DNA of 64,000 nt from Rhodococcus sp. B7740 (GCF_000954115.1 NZ_CP010797.1:4836001-4900000); one strand, 5' to 3'. Counted from the stretch's first letter, positions 26,294 to 35,741 are shown. Numbers and translations are program-made. Notes: generated by a model from the sequence alone, not told the origin.

Positions 26294-29200
26294 GTGCCCA
26301 TCGATATCGCGCATCCTCGGACGAAGGACCTCACGACCGACCTCCCGGTGGTGGGGATCCTCGGCGTCGTCGCGACCCGAATAGACAGCGAGCTGGTTCC
26401 GGTACCGGGTGTGCGGGCGCAGGCCTTGTTGGTGGCCTTGGCGCTGGCACCGGGGCGGATACGGTCGGCACAGGCCCTCATCGACGAGGTGTGGCCGGGC
26501 GAGACGCCCCGTTCGCCGAAGAACGCTCTGCAGACGCAGATCTCTCGGCTGCGGTCGGTGTTGCCCGCAGGTGTTCTCGAGAGCGACCGCGGTGGCTATC
26601 GGTTGGCGCTGGGCAGCGACGACACCGACCTCGGACGCGCCCGCGTCCTCACGCGGGCCGCGGAGGGTCGACTCGCAGCTTCGCAGTGGCAGGACGCCCT
26701 CGACGGTGTGCTCGACGCCTCTGGCCTGTGGCGAGGGGAGCCGGCGGAACCGGTCCGGGCGCAGGCCGAACTGCTCGAGGTCACGCTGAGGTCCGTCCAG
26801 ATCTCGGCGTTGCTCGGGTTGCGCCGTTTCGACGACGCCATTCCGCTCGCGCGGGCGCGAGTCGCCGCGGACCCGACCGACGAGCTCGCCACCGCCGACC
26901 TGATTCGTGCACTGCACGGCGCGGGCAGATCCAACGATGCCCTCTCGGTGTTCGCGGCACTGCGATCCGAACTCGCCGACCGTCTGGGAACGGACCCCTC
27001 GCCGGCCGTGACCGCGTTGAACACCGAGATTCTGGGGCACACCGCGCCGAAGATGCTGCAGACCATCGGTCTGCGCGCCGCACCGAACGCACTGATCGGA
27101 CGAGGCGAGGACCTCGACGCGATCGAGGTACTGCTCGGCAGTTCTCGCGTCACCACTGTCCTCGGACCCGGCGGCGCGGGTAAGACGCGGATCGCACACG
27201 AACTCGGTCGCCGCGCCGGTGCCCACATGTCGGTGGCTTTCGTCGAACTGGCATCGCTGCGCAGCGAAGAGGACGTCGCGTCGGCGATCGGAGCGACCCT
27301 GGGGCTCACCGAGGCCGACATCAAGGTCGGTGGCCTCCCGGTCACCCGGGTCCATTCGATTCGGGAACGACTGGTCGACGTCTTCTCGTCGCGGCGGGGA
27401 TTGCTGATTCTCGACAATTGCGAGCACGTGATCGACGAGGTCGCGGTGGTGGTCGACGCCCTGGTGGCGTCGTCCGACGCGGTGACGGTGCTGGCGACGT
27501 CACGTTCCCCGATGGGGATCACGGCCGAGTCGGTCTTCCCGCTACCGTCGTTGGGTGTCGTCGGCTCGAATTCGCCTGCGACGGAACTGTTCTGCGTCAG
27601 GGCCCGGGCGGTCCGGCCGTCGGCGCGCCTCGAACCCGACGCGGTGAACCGATTGTGCCGCACCTTGGACGGACTGCCGTTGGCGATCGAACTGGCTGCG
27701 GCGCGGGTCAAGTCGATGAGCGTCGAGGAGATCGACGCGAGGCTCGATCATCGCTTCACGCTTCTGAAATCGGCGGATCGAACCAGGCCGGAACGGCATC
27801 GGACGTTGCACGCCGTCATCGACTGGAGTTGGAATCTGCTCGACGCCTCCGAACAAGCGGCCTTGCGTCGATTGTGCCGGTTCCCGGCGGGATTCGATCT
27901 CGACGCGGCGAGGCAGGTGGCGCAATGGGCTGCGGTGGAGGATATTTCGGCTGCGCTCGACGGTCTGGTCGATCAGTCCATGCTCAGCGTGGTCGAATCG
28001 CCGACCGGAATTCGGTACCACATGCTCGAGACCGTCCGCGAGTACGGCGAGGAGCAGCTCGACGCCAGTGGCGAGGCCGAAACCGTCGCAGCTCGACTGC
28101 GGGAGTGGTCTGCGTCCGTCGCCGTTCGGGTGTCCGCGGGCTACTCGGGTGGGCGTCCGGCCGAGATGGTCGCCCTGATGGAGGCCGAACACGACAACCT
28201 GCTGTCGGTGATGAGACATTCTTTTGCGCAACAGTTTTCGGACCACGTGTGTACCTTGTTCTCGGTACTGGGCTACTTCTGGGCCATGCGTGGGGCGCAT
28301 TCGGAGGTGCTCAACTGGGCAGACAGAGTGATGAGCAGCATGCGTGGCGGGATGGGCGGCACGCCCGACGACAATGCCGTGATGGCTCTGCTGGTGCTGG
28401 CAGCCCACTTCGCCTACGGCGGGAATCTACGTCGGGTAGCGCGCATTCGCACAGATCTCCGGCACTTGCTGAACAGTCGGTCAGCGGTGTCGCCGGGGTT
28501 GCGCTTCGACTCGGAGGTTGTGGTCCACCACGCCGGGGGTCGAGGCCTGGCCCGAAAACTGGCCCGTGCCGTCCGATCCGAGCACGACGACGTTCGCTGC
28601 AACGCGTACGTCGTTCGCTCGATGATGGCGCAGAACTCGGGTCGCCTGTACGAGTCGATCCGAGACGCGGAGCAGGCGCTCGCCATCGCGCGCCGTCGAG
28701 GCGATCTGTGGGCCGTCGGCTCGACGTCGCAGACGCTGGCGAGCTCGTACGGGCTCTCGGGTGACTACTCCCGGGCTGTGGAGTACTACCGGACCTCGGC
28801 CGACGTCATGTGGGAGCTGCACGCGTTCGAGGAGAGTATGCAGACGCGCGCTTTTCTGGCGATGGCGTTGATCGGAGCCGGTCGCGTGGACGAGGGACGC
28901 GAACTGATCGACGAGTTGGAGGCCGCGGCGCAGGGACAGGAGTTCACCCTCGATCCACCCTCGGGCGACGACGTCGGTGCCCGCTGGGATCACGCTCAGC
29001 AGCGGTCGAATTCAGCGTCGCTGACGGCGGTGCGGGCGGCGGCGGATCTCGAGGACGGTGCCGTCGAGCAGGGTCTCGGGGGTCTTCGTGCGGCGTTGGC
29101 GTTGGGCGGGTGGCCGTCCGAGGATCCGAGCGATCCGTTCATGACGATTCTGGTGTGTGCGGCTGTCGGTGCGCACGTTCTGCACGGGCGCGCCGAGGAC

Positions 29201-29533
29201 ATGGACGACGCGGTGGCTGCGTTGACACGCAAGCCGTGGAATATGTTGGTACCGGGCGGTTTCTACGACGTTCCGATGCTCGGCGCAGTGGCGTGTGCGG
29301 TGGGTTCGTTCGAGATTCACCGCGGAAACCGGGCCGTGGGGGTGGAGTTGCTGGCGGTGTCGAGCAGGGCGGTGGGTCGGCAGGACTTTCCGTCGATGCG
29401 GATCGATCGACATGTGCGTGCGGCCCGAGCGGTTGCCGGTGACCGTGCGGTCGATGCCGGGCTCGCTCGGGCCGCTGTATTCACCAGAAACGGTGCGCTG
29501 CGCGAGATTCTGCGGTTGCTTCCACTCGTCTAG
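26294..29533 (+). CDS. SARP/AfsR-type STAND transcriptional regulator
   Basis: 1079 aa from the GTG at 26294 (VPIDIAHPRTK); the frame is open to 26153, overlapping the divergent gene. Order of domains: winged-helix DNA-binding (about 20-100), bacterial transcriptional activator domain (100-250), NB-ARC/STAND ATPase with P-loop GPGGAGKTR near 291 and Walker B GLLILDNCEHV near 368, then helical repeats of TPR type to the end (for example NAYVVRSMMAQNSGRLYESIRDAEQALAIARR). Such proteins switch on gene sets after an ATP-gated change. Target genes are not evident. Confidence 0.88.
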   Translation: MPIDIAHPRTKDLTTDLPVVGILGVVATRIDSELVPVPGVRAQALLVALALAPGRIRSAQALIDEVWPGETPRSPKNALQTQISRLRSVLPAGVLESDRGGYRLALGSDDTDLGRARVLTRAAEGRLAASQWQDALDGVLDASGLWRGEPAEPVRAQAELLEVTLRSVQISALLGLRRFDDAIPLARARVAADPTDELATADLIRALHGAGRSNDALSVFAALRSELADRLGTDPSPAVTALNTEILGHTAPKMLQTIGLRAAPNALIGRGEDLDAIEVLLGSSRVTTVLGPGGAGKTRIAHELGRRAGAHMSVAFVELASLRSEEDVASAIGATLGLTEADIKVGGLPVTRVHSIRERLVDVFSSRRGLLILDNCEHVIDEVAVVVDALVASSDAVTVLATSRSPMGITAESVFPLPSLGVVGSNSPATELFCVRARAVRPSARLEPDAVNRLCRTLDGLPLAIELAAARVKSMSVEEIDARLDHRFTLLKSADRTRPERHRTLHAVIDWSWNLLDASEQAALRRLCRFPAGFDLDAARQVAQWAAVEDISAALDGLVDQSMLSVVESPTGIRYHMLETVREYGEEQLDASGEAETVAARLREWSASVAVRVSAGYSGGRPAEMVALMEAEHDNLLSVMRHSFAQQFSDHVCTLFSVLGYFWAMRGAHSEVLNWADRVMSSMRGGMGGTPDDNAVMALLVLAAHFAYGGNLRRVARIRTDLRHLLNSRSAVSPGLRFDSEVVVHHAGGRGLARKLARAVRSEHDDVRCNAYVVRSMMAQNSGRLYESIRDAEQALAIARRRGDLWAVGSTSQTLASSYGLSGDYSRAVEYYRTSADVMWELHAFEESMQTRAFLAMALIGAGRVDEGRELIDELEAAAQGQEFTLDPPSGDDVGARWDHAQQRSNSASLTAVRAAADLEDGAVEQGLGGLRAALALGGWPSEDPSDPFMTILVCAAVGAHVLHGRAEDMDDAVAALTRKPWNMLVPGGFYDVPMLGAVACAVGSFEIHRGNRAVGVELLAVSSRAVGRQDFPSMRIDRHVRAARAVAGDRAVDAGLARAAVFTRNGALREILRLLPLV

Positions 29534-30363
29534 GCCTTGCGCATGTACATGCGGACGGTCAGTGGGGCGAAGATCGCGACGATGACGGCACCGCCGACGA
29601 GGGAGTACACGACGTGAATTCCGAAGTGCCCGTTGTTCGCCAGCTCACGAACGGCCGTCACCAGGTGCGAGACGGGGTTGACGTCGGCGAAGGCGCGCAA
29701 CCAGCTCGGCATGGTGCTGGTGTCGACGAAGGCGTTGGACAGGAACGTCAGTGGGAACAACACCAGCATCGAGATGCCCTGAACCGATGAGGCTTTGCTC
29801 ATCAGGGTGCCCAGCAGTGCGAAGATCCAACTGATCGCCCATGCACAGAACATCACCAGCAGCACGGCTCCGAGGAGACCGAGTGCTCCGCCCGCCGGGT
29901 GGTAGCCCATCGCGAAGCCGGTGGCGAAGCAGACCACGGCGGCGATCAGGTAGCGGATGACATCGGCCATCAATGCTCCTGCGAGCGGGGAGATTCGAGC
30001 GATCGGGAGTGATCGGAAGCGGTCGAAGACGCCCTTGTCCATGTCTTCTCGCAGCTGGGTGCCGGTGACGACGGACCCGGTGATGACCGTCTGGACCAGG
30101 ATTCCCGGCACGATCATCGGCAGGTACGAGGTGACGTCGCCCGCAACCGCACCGCCGAAGATGTAGCTGAACATCAGGGTGAAGATGACCGGCAGCAGCA
30201 CCACGTCGGTGAGCTGTTCCGGATTGTGGCGGAGTTTGAGCAGCCCGCGGTATCCCATGGTGATCGACTGGGTGACGGTGCGGGCCAGACCGATGTGGCG
30301 CACGACCGGTCGGTCGGCGGGGTCGATGTATGTCGAAGACCGTCGGGTGAGTGTGGTGGTCAT
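29530..30363 (-). CDS. ABC-2 type transporter permease (DrrB-like)
   Basis: 277 aa with six membrane segments. It contains MIVPGILVQTVITGSVVTGTQLREDMDKGVFDRFRSLPI, the family signature of daunorubicin-type exporters, followed by SMLVLFPLTFLSNAFVDTSTMP. Its ATG overlaps the TGA of the ATPase gene (ATGA), giving a two-gene exporter. Its stop overlaps that of the convergent SARP gene. Substrate unknown; drug or lipid efflux is typical. Confidence 0.9.
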   Translation of the reverse strand: MTTTLTRRSSTYIDPADRPVVRHIGLARTVTQSITMGYRGLLKLRHNPEQLTDVVLLPVIFTLMFSYIFGGAVAGDVTSYLPMIVPGILVQTVITGSVVTGTQLREDMDKGVFDRFRSLPIARISPLAGALMADVIRYLIAAVVCFATGFAMGYHPAGGALGLLGAVLLVMFCAWAISWIFALLGTLMSKASSVQGISMLVLFPLTFLSNAFVDTSTMPSWLRAFADVNPVSHLVTAVRELANNGHFGIHVVYSLVGGAVIVAIFAPLTVRMYMRKA

Positions 30364-31313
30364 GCTGCGTCCTCGTCTGCGCTCTTGCCGGTGAGAGTCA
30401 GGAAGACCTCGTCCAGGCTGGGTTTGGTGACGGTGATCTCGCCGACCTCGATGCCGAAGTCGCGCAAGCGAATCAAGATGTCCGGGGTCATCGACGTGTC
30501 CGTCATCGGTGCGGTCAGTCGAGCGGACTCGGGGCTGACCGACACATCTGTGCCCAGTTGCGTCGCGACGAGCGCTCGGGCGTCGTCGATCCGGTGTCGG
30601 TCCGTGAGGGTCAGAGACAGTGCGGAGGTGCCTACCGACGACTTGAGCCCGTCGGCGGTGTTCTCGGCGATGACACGACCGTGGTCGATCACCGCGATTC
30701 GATCGCACAGTTGGTCGGCCTCGTCGAGGTACTGGGTGGTGAGCAGGACGGTCGAGCCCTCGGCGACGAGTCGACGGATGGTGTCCCACATCTGCGCTCG
30801 GGTGCGGGGGTCGAGGCCGGTGGTCGGCTCGTCGAGGAACAGCAGCGGCGGAGCCGAGATCAGGCTCGCGGCCAGATCGAGGCGTCGACGCATCCCACCG
30901 GAGAACATCTTCAACGGTCGGTGTGCCGCTTCGGTCAGCCCGAATTCCTCGAGGAGTTCGACGGCTTTGGCTTTGCTCTCGCGGCGGCCGAGTCCGAGCA
31001 GCCGGGAGAAGACGACGAGATTTTCGGTTGCGGTGAGGTCCTCGTCGACCGAGGCGTACTGGCCGGTGACACCGACGAGAGACCGGACGGCGGTGGCGTC
31101 GGCGACGACATCGTGGCCGAAGATGCGGGCCGAGCCGCCGTCGGGTCGCAGGAGGGTGGCGAGCATGCGGACCGTCGTGGTCTTGCCCGCGCCGTTGGGG
31201 CCGAGGACGCCGTAGACCGCCCCGGTGGGAACGGTCAGGCCGACGCCGTCGACGGCGCGTTGCTTACCGAATGTCTTGACGAGGTTCTGGGCCTCGATTG
31301 CTGGTGTGGTCAT
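30360..31313 (-). CDS. ABC transporter ATPase (DrrA-like)
   Basis: 317 aa. Walker A GPNGAGKTTTVR, signature FSGGMRRRLDLAASL and Walker B LLFLDEPTTGLD are intact. A C-terminal extension of about 90 residues ends with KPSLDEVFLTLTGK, as in DrrA. The ATG at 31313 begins MTTPAIEAQNLVKTF. Upstream in-frame reading crosses the deacetylase gene and is not real. Works with the permease encoded next. A deacetylase gene lies 68 bases upstream on the same strand. Confidence 0.92.
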   Translation of the reverse strand: MTTPAIEAQNLVKTFGKQRAVDGVGLTVPTGAVYGVLGPNGAGKTTTVRMLATLLRPDGGSARIFGHDVVADATAVRSLVGVTGQYASVDEDLTATENLVVFSRLLGLGRRESKAKAVELLEEFGLTEAAHRPLKMFSGGMRRRLDLAASLISAPPLLFLDEPTTGLDPRTRAQMWDTIRRLVAEGSTVLLTTQYLDEADQLCDRIAVIDHGRVIAENTADGLKSSVGTSALSLTLTDRHRIDDARALVATQLGTDVSVSPESARLTAPMTDTSMTPDILIRLRDFGIEVGEITVTKPSLDEVFLTLTGKSADEDAA

Positions 31314-31381
31314 GGGGCCAACCATCGCCCCGGGCGCTTGCACGACGCGTACGTCGCGCTTGCGTCCGCTGTCCGGCCAGG

Positions 31382-32161
31382 TCAGAGTGGGAGCGAGGTC
31401 TCCGTGAGCCCGACGCCGCCGGTGCCGCGGAGCTTTCTGAACCATTCGGTGCCGAACGTGGTGGCGAGGTCTTCCGGAGACATCTGCAGAAACGGTCCGA
31501 AGTCGCCGATCTGTGTTTCGTGGGCTTCCATCGCTGCCCGTTTGGCGTCCATCGCGCCGGACACGTCGACCACCGTCGTGATCTCGGTTTCCGGCAGACC
31601 GAAGGTTTCCAGGTCCGGCGGTGACGCTTCCTCGCCCCAGTGCGGATTGGCCTCCATCAGTCTGCGCATGTGATCGCGGTTGGTGGTGGTCTCGTACACG
31701 AAGCGAGTCTCGGCGATCTCGGTGGCGCGCTTGCCGACGACGTGAACCTGGATGTGGTCCGGGTGACCGTAGCCACCGTTCGGGTCGTAGATGGTGACGA
31801 CGTCGGCCTTCTCTTCGAGCAGCACCTCGGCCAATCGCTGGGCCGCGGTGTCGACATCGACGTTGCAGAACGCGTCGGGGTTCGCGTTCTCTGCAGTGCC
31901 TGCCATACCGGAATCGGCATAGTGCAGCCGCACGATGCGGGCGACACCGAGAGCGGCCGCCGAACGATCGAGCTCGATGCGCCTGCGCTCGGCCAACGTC
32001 TCGCCCTCGGCGAGGATGCCGTCGGGATATTCGCCGAGGGCACCGTCGGTGGCGGTGACCAGGACGACGCGATGGCCGGCGTCGGCGGCGAGGCGCATCA
32101 CCCCGCCGGTCCCGAACACCTCGTCGTCGGGATGTGCATGGAAGCAAACCAGGACACTCAT
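31382..32161 (-). CDS. PIG-L family deacetylase (MshB/Mca-like)
   Basis: 259 aa zinc amidohydrolase. AHPDDE at residues 9-14 and GHPDH near 140 supply the zinc ligands and the general base Asp. MshB (GlcNAc-Ins deacetylase in mycothiol synthesis) and Mca (mycothiol conjugate amidase) are the best-known actinobacterial members; this protein is shorter than both (roughly 290-300) and differs in its C-terminal half, so it is probably a third paralogue. Divergent from the alpha/beta hydrolase gene. Confidence 0.8.
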   Translation of the reverse strand: MSVLVCFHAHPDDEVFGTGGVMRLAADAGHRVVLVTATDGALGEYPDGILAEGETLAERRRIELDRSAAALGVARIVRLHYADSGMAGTAENANPDAFCNVDVDTAAQRLAEVLLEEKADVVTIYDPNGGYGHPDHIQVHVVGKRATEIAETRFVYETTTNRDHMRRLMEANPHWGEEASPPDLETFGLPETEITTVVDVSGAMDAKRAAMEAHETQIGDFGPFLQMSPEDLATTFGTEWFRKLRGTGGVGLTETSLPL

Positions 32162-32211
32162 GTCCTGAATGCTTGCACGTCGAAGCAGGTGCAGCCCACT
32201 CGGCCGAGAAA

Positions 32212-32217
32212 TACGAT
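32212..32217 (+). promoter_or_regulatory. -10 element TACGAT, leaderless-type promoter
   Basis: TACGAT ends six bases before the GTG at 32224 of the membrane alpha/beta hydrolase. Confidence 0.45.
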
Positions 32218-32223
32218 CAGGAC

Positions 32224-33900
32224 GTGACCACACGGCGGTTGGCCCGGATCGGCTCCTTCTGGCAGGACTCGCGAGCGGATCGGTACTGCCGCGCGCTCCA
32301 TCCCGTCGGCCTGTTGTTCGCCGTGGTGTTCTTCGCGCTGTCGATGACGCCGTCCCTGTTGCCCCGCGTCTGGTACCTGCAGGCGGTGGCCACCGGTATC
32401 AGCATCGCGATCGGATACGGCGTCGGCTGCCTGATCGCGTGGGTGGTTCGAACCTGCGGGGTGTCGCCGGACTGGTCCGAGCAGTGGCGTCGACGCGGGT
32501 GGTGGGCGTTGGCTGTTGCTGCGGCGGTGGCCGTTCCGTTGTTTCTGATCCTGGGATCGTGGTGGCAGCAGATCGTTCGCAAGCTCGTCGGTGTGGAGGA
32601 CCCCGGCAGGCCGCTGTACATCGCGGTACTGGTCGTCTCCGTGGTGGTGGCCGTCGCTGTCTTGGCGTTGGGTCGTCTGCTGCGGCGGGCTTCTCAGGCC
32701 TTGACGCGGTGGGGCAAGCAATATGTGCCGAAGCCGGTCGCACGGATCGCCAGCGTGATCGTCGTGGCCCTGTTGGTGGTGTTCGCCGTCAACGGCGCAC
32801 TCGTTCGCGGCATCGTTGCGGTCGCGGAACAGTCGGCCTCGACTGCGGACCGCGGCAACCACGAGGGCGTCGAGAAGCCCACCGCGGCCGAACTGTCGGG
32901 TTCGGACGCCTCGAACGAGGAGTGGGAATCCCTGGGGCAGGAGGGGCGACGCTTCGTCGTGTCCGGGGTATCACCGGACGAGATCAGTGAGTTCACCGGA
33001 AGGCCTGCGGTGCAACCGATCCGTGTCTACGCGGGCGTGGAGTCCGCGGACACCGTCGAAGGCGTCGCCGATCGGGTGGTGGCCGAGCTCGAACGCACCG
33101 GCGCATTCTCCCGCGCTGTACTGGGCGTCGCGACGACGACCGGACGCGGGTGGGTGAACGAAAACGTCGCTCGCCCTCTGGAATACCTGTACGACGGCAA
33201 CTCGGCGATCGCGTCGATGCAGTACTCGTTTCTGCCGAGCCCGATGGCATTTCTGGCCGATCGACAGACTCCGCAGGACGCCGGACGAGCCCTCTTCGAG
33301 GCGGTCTACGAGGTGTGGAGCGAACTCCCCGAGGATGCGCGACCCAAGCTGGTGTTGTTCGGTGAAAGCCTCGGTGCCTACGGCGGACAGGACGCGTTCA
33401 GCGGCGCGCAGGACATGATCGCGCGCATCGACGGTGCCCTGTGGGTCGGCAACCCGAACTTCACCCCCCAATGGGCACGCATCACGGCCGGACGCGACGC
33501 CGGTTCTCGCGAGATACTGCCTGTCGTCGACGGCGGCGAACACGTGCGCTTCGCGAGTTCGTCCGGTGACCTCGACATCGACGGACCGTGGGAAGAGCCG
33601 CGAATCGTGTACTGGCAGCACGCATCCGACCCGATCGTGTGGTGGTCACCGGATCTGATCCTGAACCGGCCCGACTGGTTACGCGAACCCCGCGGTGCCG
33701 ACGTCGACCCAGGAGTGCAGTGGTTCCCGTTCGTGACCTTCTGGCAGTTGACGTTCGATCAGGTCTTCTCCACCGACGTCGACGACGGACACGGCCACAG
33801 TTACGGAGCCGACGCCGTGAACATGTGGGCCGACATCCTCGAGCCGCCCGGCTGGTCCGACGCCGATGTGACGCGGTTGTACGAGAAAATGGCGGGCTGA
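32224..33900 (+). CDS. Membrane alpha/beta-hydrolase (Abhydrolase_9 family)
   Basis: 558 aa from the GTG set by the TACGAT element. Residues 20-210 hold four membrane segments (LLFAVVFFALSMTPSLLPRV, ATGISIAIGYGVGCLIAWVV, WALAVAAAVAVPLFLILGSW, IAVLVVSVVVAVAVLALG), plus a fifth near IVVALLVVFAVNGALV. The C-terminal domain has the nucleophile elbow LFGESLGAYGGQ with Ser near 382. This two-part layout is a known uncharacterised actinobacterial family; a lipid or cell-envelope ester is a reasonable guess for its substrate. Confidence 0.85.
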   Translation: MTTRRLARIGSFWQDSRADRYCRALHPVGLLFAVVFFALSMTPSLLPRVWYLQAVATGISIAIGYGVGCLIAWVVRTCGVSPDWSEQWRRRGWWALAVAAAVAVPLFLILGSWWQQIVRKLVGVEDPGRPLYIAVLVVSVVVAVAVLALGRLLRRASQALTRWGKQYVPKPVARIASVIVVALLVVFAVNGALVRGIVAVAEQSASTADRGNHEGVEKPTAAELSGSDASNEEWESLGQEGRRFVVSGVSPDEISEFTGRPAVQPIRVYAGVESADTVEGVADRVVAELERTGAFSRAVLGVATTTGRGWVNENVARPLEYLYDGNSAIASMQYSFLPSPMAFLADRQTPQDAGRALFEAVYEVWSELPEDARPKLVLFGESLGAYGGQDAFSGAQDMIARIDGALWVGNPNFTPQWARITAGRDAGSREILPVVDGGEHVRFASSSGDLDIDGPWEEPRIVYWQHASDPIVWWSPDLILNRPDWLREPRGADVDPGVQWFPFVTFWQLTFDQVFSTDVDDGHGHSYGADAVNMWADILEPPGWSDADVTRLYEKMAG

Positions 33901-33935
33901 GGCGTCGGGTGTTCGGTTTACCGCCCACCTCTGCC

Positions 33936-34021
33936 GCAAACGCGCGCGCGTTTGCCGAACGCGCGCAGGTTCGCCACCTGTTCGGTCACTGTTTCGCGCG
34001 CACCTGGCAATTGCGCGCGCA
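33936..34021 (+). repeat. GC-rich dispersed repeat, copy 1
   Basis: An 86-base element beginning GCAAACGCGCGCGCGTTTGC, which contains the 16-base perfect palindrome AAACGCGCGCGCGTTT, and ending near ATTGCGCGCGCA. A second copy with about 10 mismatches lies at 34431-34516 in the same orientation, on the other side of the DUF4440 gene. No open frame or known insertion sequence is attached. Confidence 0.8.
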
Positions 34022-34045
34022 TTCGTGCGTGAGACAGTGCATCCC

Positions 34046-34420
34046 ATGCCGCCTGCCTCCGCCGGTCGACCCAGCGCTGACAACGACGTGTCGACGGTTC
34101 TCGACCTCGAACGAGAGCTGCAGACTGCCGAATGTCGACGCGACCGCGAGCGGCTTGCCCGTCTGCTCGCCGACGACTTCACCGAGGTCGGAGCGTCGGG
34201 CACGGTGTGGGACAAGTCGTCGATACTCGACATGCTCGGTAGCGAAGGCTCCGTCGAGATCGAGATGATCGAACCCGTCGGACGGGTGATCGGTCCAGAT
34301 TATGTTCTGCTGCAGTGGATTTCGCGAACGTCGAAGATGCACGCCCGTAGAACCTCGCTGTGGCGGCGTACGAACACCGGATGGGAACTGGTGCACCATC
34401 AAGGCACGCCGCTCGAATGA
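34046..34420 (+). CDS. DUF4440 / SnoaL-like small protein
   Basis: 124 aa from the ATG at 34046; a GTG at 34025 is possible but lies at the repeat edge. NTF2-like cone fold: LDLERELQTAECRRDRERLARLLADDFTEVGASGTVWDKSSILDML and the C-terminal TSLWRRTNTGWELVHHQGTPL are typical of DUF4440. Members include polyketide cyclases, ketosteroid isomerases and toxin or immunity-like proteins; function here is open. It is the only gene between two direct copies of an 86-base repeat. Confidence 0.8.
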   Translation: MPPASAGRPSADNDVSTVLDLERELQTAECRRDRERLARLLADDFTEVGASGTVWDKSSILDMLGSEGSVEIEMIEPVGRVIGPDYVLLQWISRTSKMHARRTSLWRRTNTGWELVHHQGTPLE

Positions 34421-34430
34421 CCACCCCGGC

Positions 34431-34516
34431 GCAAACGCGCGCGCGTTTGCCGAACGCGCGCAAGTTCGCCGCCTGTTCGCCCACTATTGCGCGCGCACCT
34501 GACAACTGCGCGCGCG
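34431..34516 (+). repeat. GC-rich dispersed repeat, copy 2
   Basis: Same orientation as the copy at 33936-34021 and roughly 90 per cent identical by eye. Both begin with the palindrome AAACGCGCGCGCGTTT followed by GCCGAACGCGCGCA. Changes are spread evenly, as expected of an old repeat family rather than a recent duplication. Confidence 0.8.
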
Positions 34517-34597
34517 TGTGCGGTCGACCCGACGCCCCAGCGGCCGATCGAAGACCACCGCGCACAATTACAGTGCTCGACGAGAGTGCGCCGCAAC

Positions 34598-35734
34598 TCA
34601 GAGTTTCTGCAGCACGGTGCGCAGTTCGGCCCTGTTCAGTTTTCCCGGACCTCGTGTGGGTAGTGAGTCGAGTAGATACAACTCGCGTGGTGCGGCGGTG
34701 ATGTCGAGCGAGGCAGCAACGTGGGTGCGTAGGTCCGCCAATGTCACCGGAGCAGAGGCGACGACTGCGACCACCACTTTCTGGCCCAGTCGCTCGTCGG
34801 GCAATCCCACGACGGCGCATTCTCGTATTGCGGGGTGTGTTGCCAGTGCAGCCTCGACGACCTGCGGCACGACGGTCAGCCCGCCGGTCGAGATCGCTTC
34901 GTCGAGTCGTCCGGAGATGCTCAGGACCCCGTCGACGATGGTTCCGGCGTCGTCGGTGCGGAACCATCCGGGTTCGGCGAACGCCGGATGATCGGGTAGC
35001 CCGCGGTAGCCCGAGGCCACGGTCTTTCCACCCAGCACGACCCTGCCGTCGTCGATGCGTACGACGGTGCTGTGCAGTGGAACTCCGTCGTACACACAGC
35101 CGCCTGCCGTTTCGCTCATTCCGTAGGTCCGCACCAATCGGATGCCCGCGTCCTGTGCCTTCTCTCGCAGCGGTGCCGGTGTCGCGGCCCCGCCGAGGAG
35201 GACTGCGTCCAGTGAGGCGAGGGCCGCGATCGCTTCGGGGATCTCGAATGCCTTCAGCAATTGTCCGGGGACCAGTGAGGTGTAGCGCAGGGGTCCCGAC
35301 ATCAGGCCAACCGCGTCGATCAGAGCGGAGGGATCGAAACCTCTCGACACGTCCATCACGACGGGCGAGGTTCCGGCGAGCACACTGCGAAGCAGCACCT
35401 GCATTCCGGCGATGTGGTGTGCGGGCAACGCCAGCAGCCACGACCCCGGTCCGCCGAGTCGTTCCTCGGTGGCCGTCGCCGAGGCCACCAGTGCAGAAGC
35501 GGACAACATGGCTCCCTTGGGGACACCCGTCGTTCCCGAGGTCGCGACGACCAGGGCGACGCCGTCGTCGATGGGAGTCCCCGGTGCCAGCGCGTCGTGC
35601 AGGCGCTCGGTCTCACGCGGATCGTCGGTGGGCACGGGAAGCAGGGCCGGGCCGTCGCCTGCGAGCATGCGGCTCAGCCGCGGCATGATCTCCGCCGCCG
35701 CAGGCCCCGACGGAATGGATACGCTCTCGAGCAC
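34598..35734 (-). CDS. menE: o-Succinylbenzoate-CoA ligase
   Basis: 378 aa from the GTG at 35734, seven bases after TAGCCT. Adenylate-forming enzyme activating o-succinylbenzoate as its CoA ester in menaquinone synthesis. P-loop SGTTGVPKG at 66-74, A5 motif RTYGMSETAGG, and the A8 hinge FRTDDAGTIVDGVLSISGRLDEAI; the A10 lysine is in TRGPGKLNRAEL. Short length is usual for actinobacterial MenE. A longer in-frame reading through 37162 is an artefact. Confidence 0.93.
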   Translation of the reverse strand: MLESVSIPSGPAAAEIMPRLSRMLAGDGPALLPVPTDDPRETERLHDALAPGTPIDDGVALVVATSGTTGVPKGAMLSASALVASATATEERLGGPGSWLLALPAHHIAGMQVLLRSVLAGTSPVVMDVSRGFDPSALIDAVGLMSGPLRYTSLVPGQLLKAFEIPEAIAALASLDAVLLGGAATPAPLREKAQDAGIRLVRTYGMSETAGGCVYDGVPLHSTVVRIDDGRVVLGGKTVASGYRGLPDHPAFAEPGWFRTDDAGTIVDGVLSISGRLDEAISTGGLTVVPQVVEAALATHPAIRECAVVGLPDERLGQKVVVAVVASAPVTLADLRTHVAASLDITAAPRELYLLDSLPTRGPGKLNRAELRTVLQKL

Positions 35735-35741
35735 GGACTCG

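Noticed and set aside
33936-34516. Repeat pair as the start of a CRISPR array or as coding exons (reading NARAFAERAQV in both)
   Set aside because: Only two copies, 495 bases apart, with a gene between. The shared peptide is a by-product of the repeat and has no start or conserved context.
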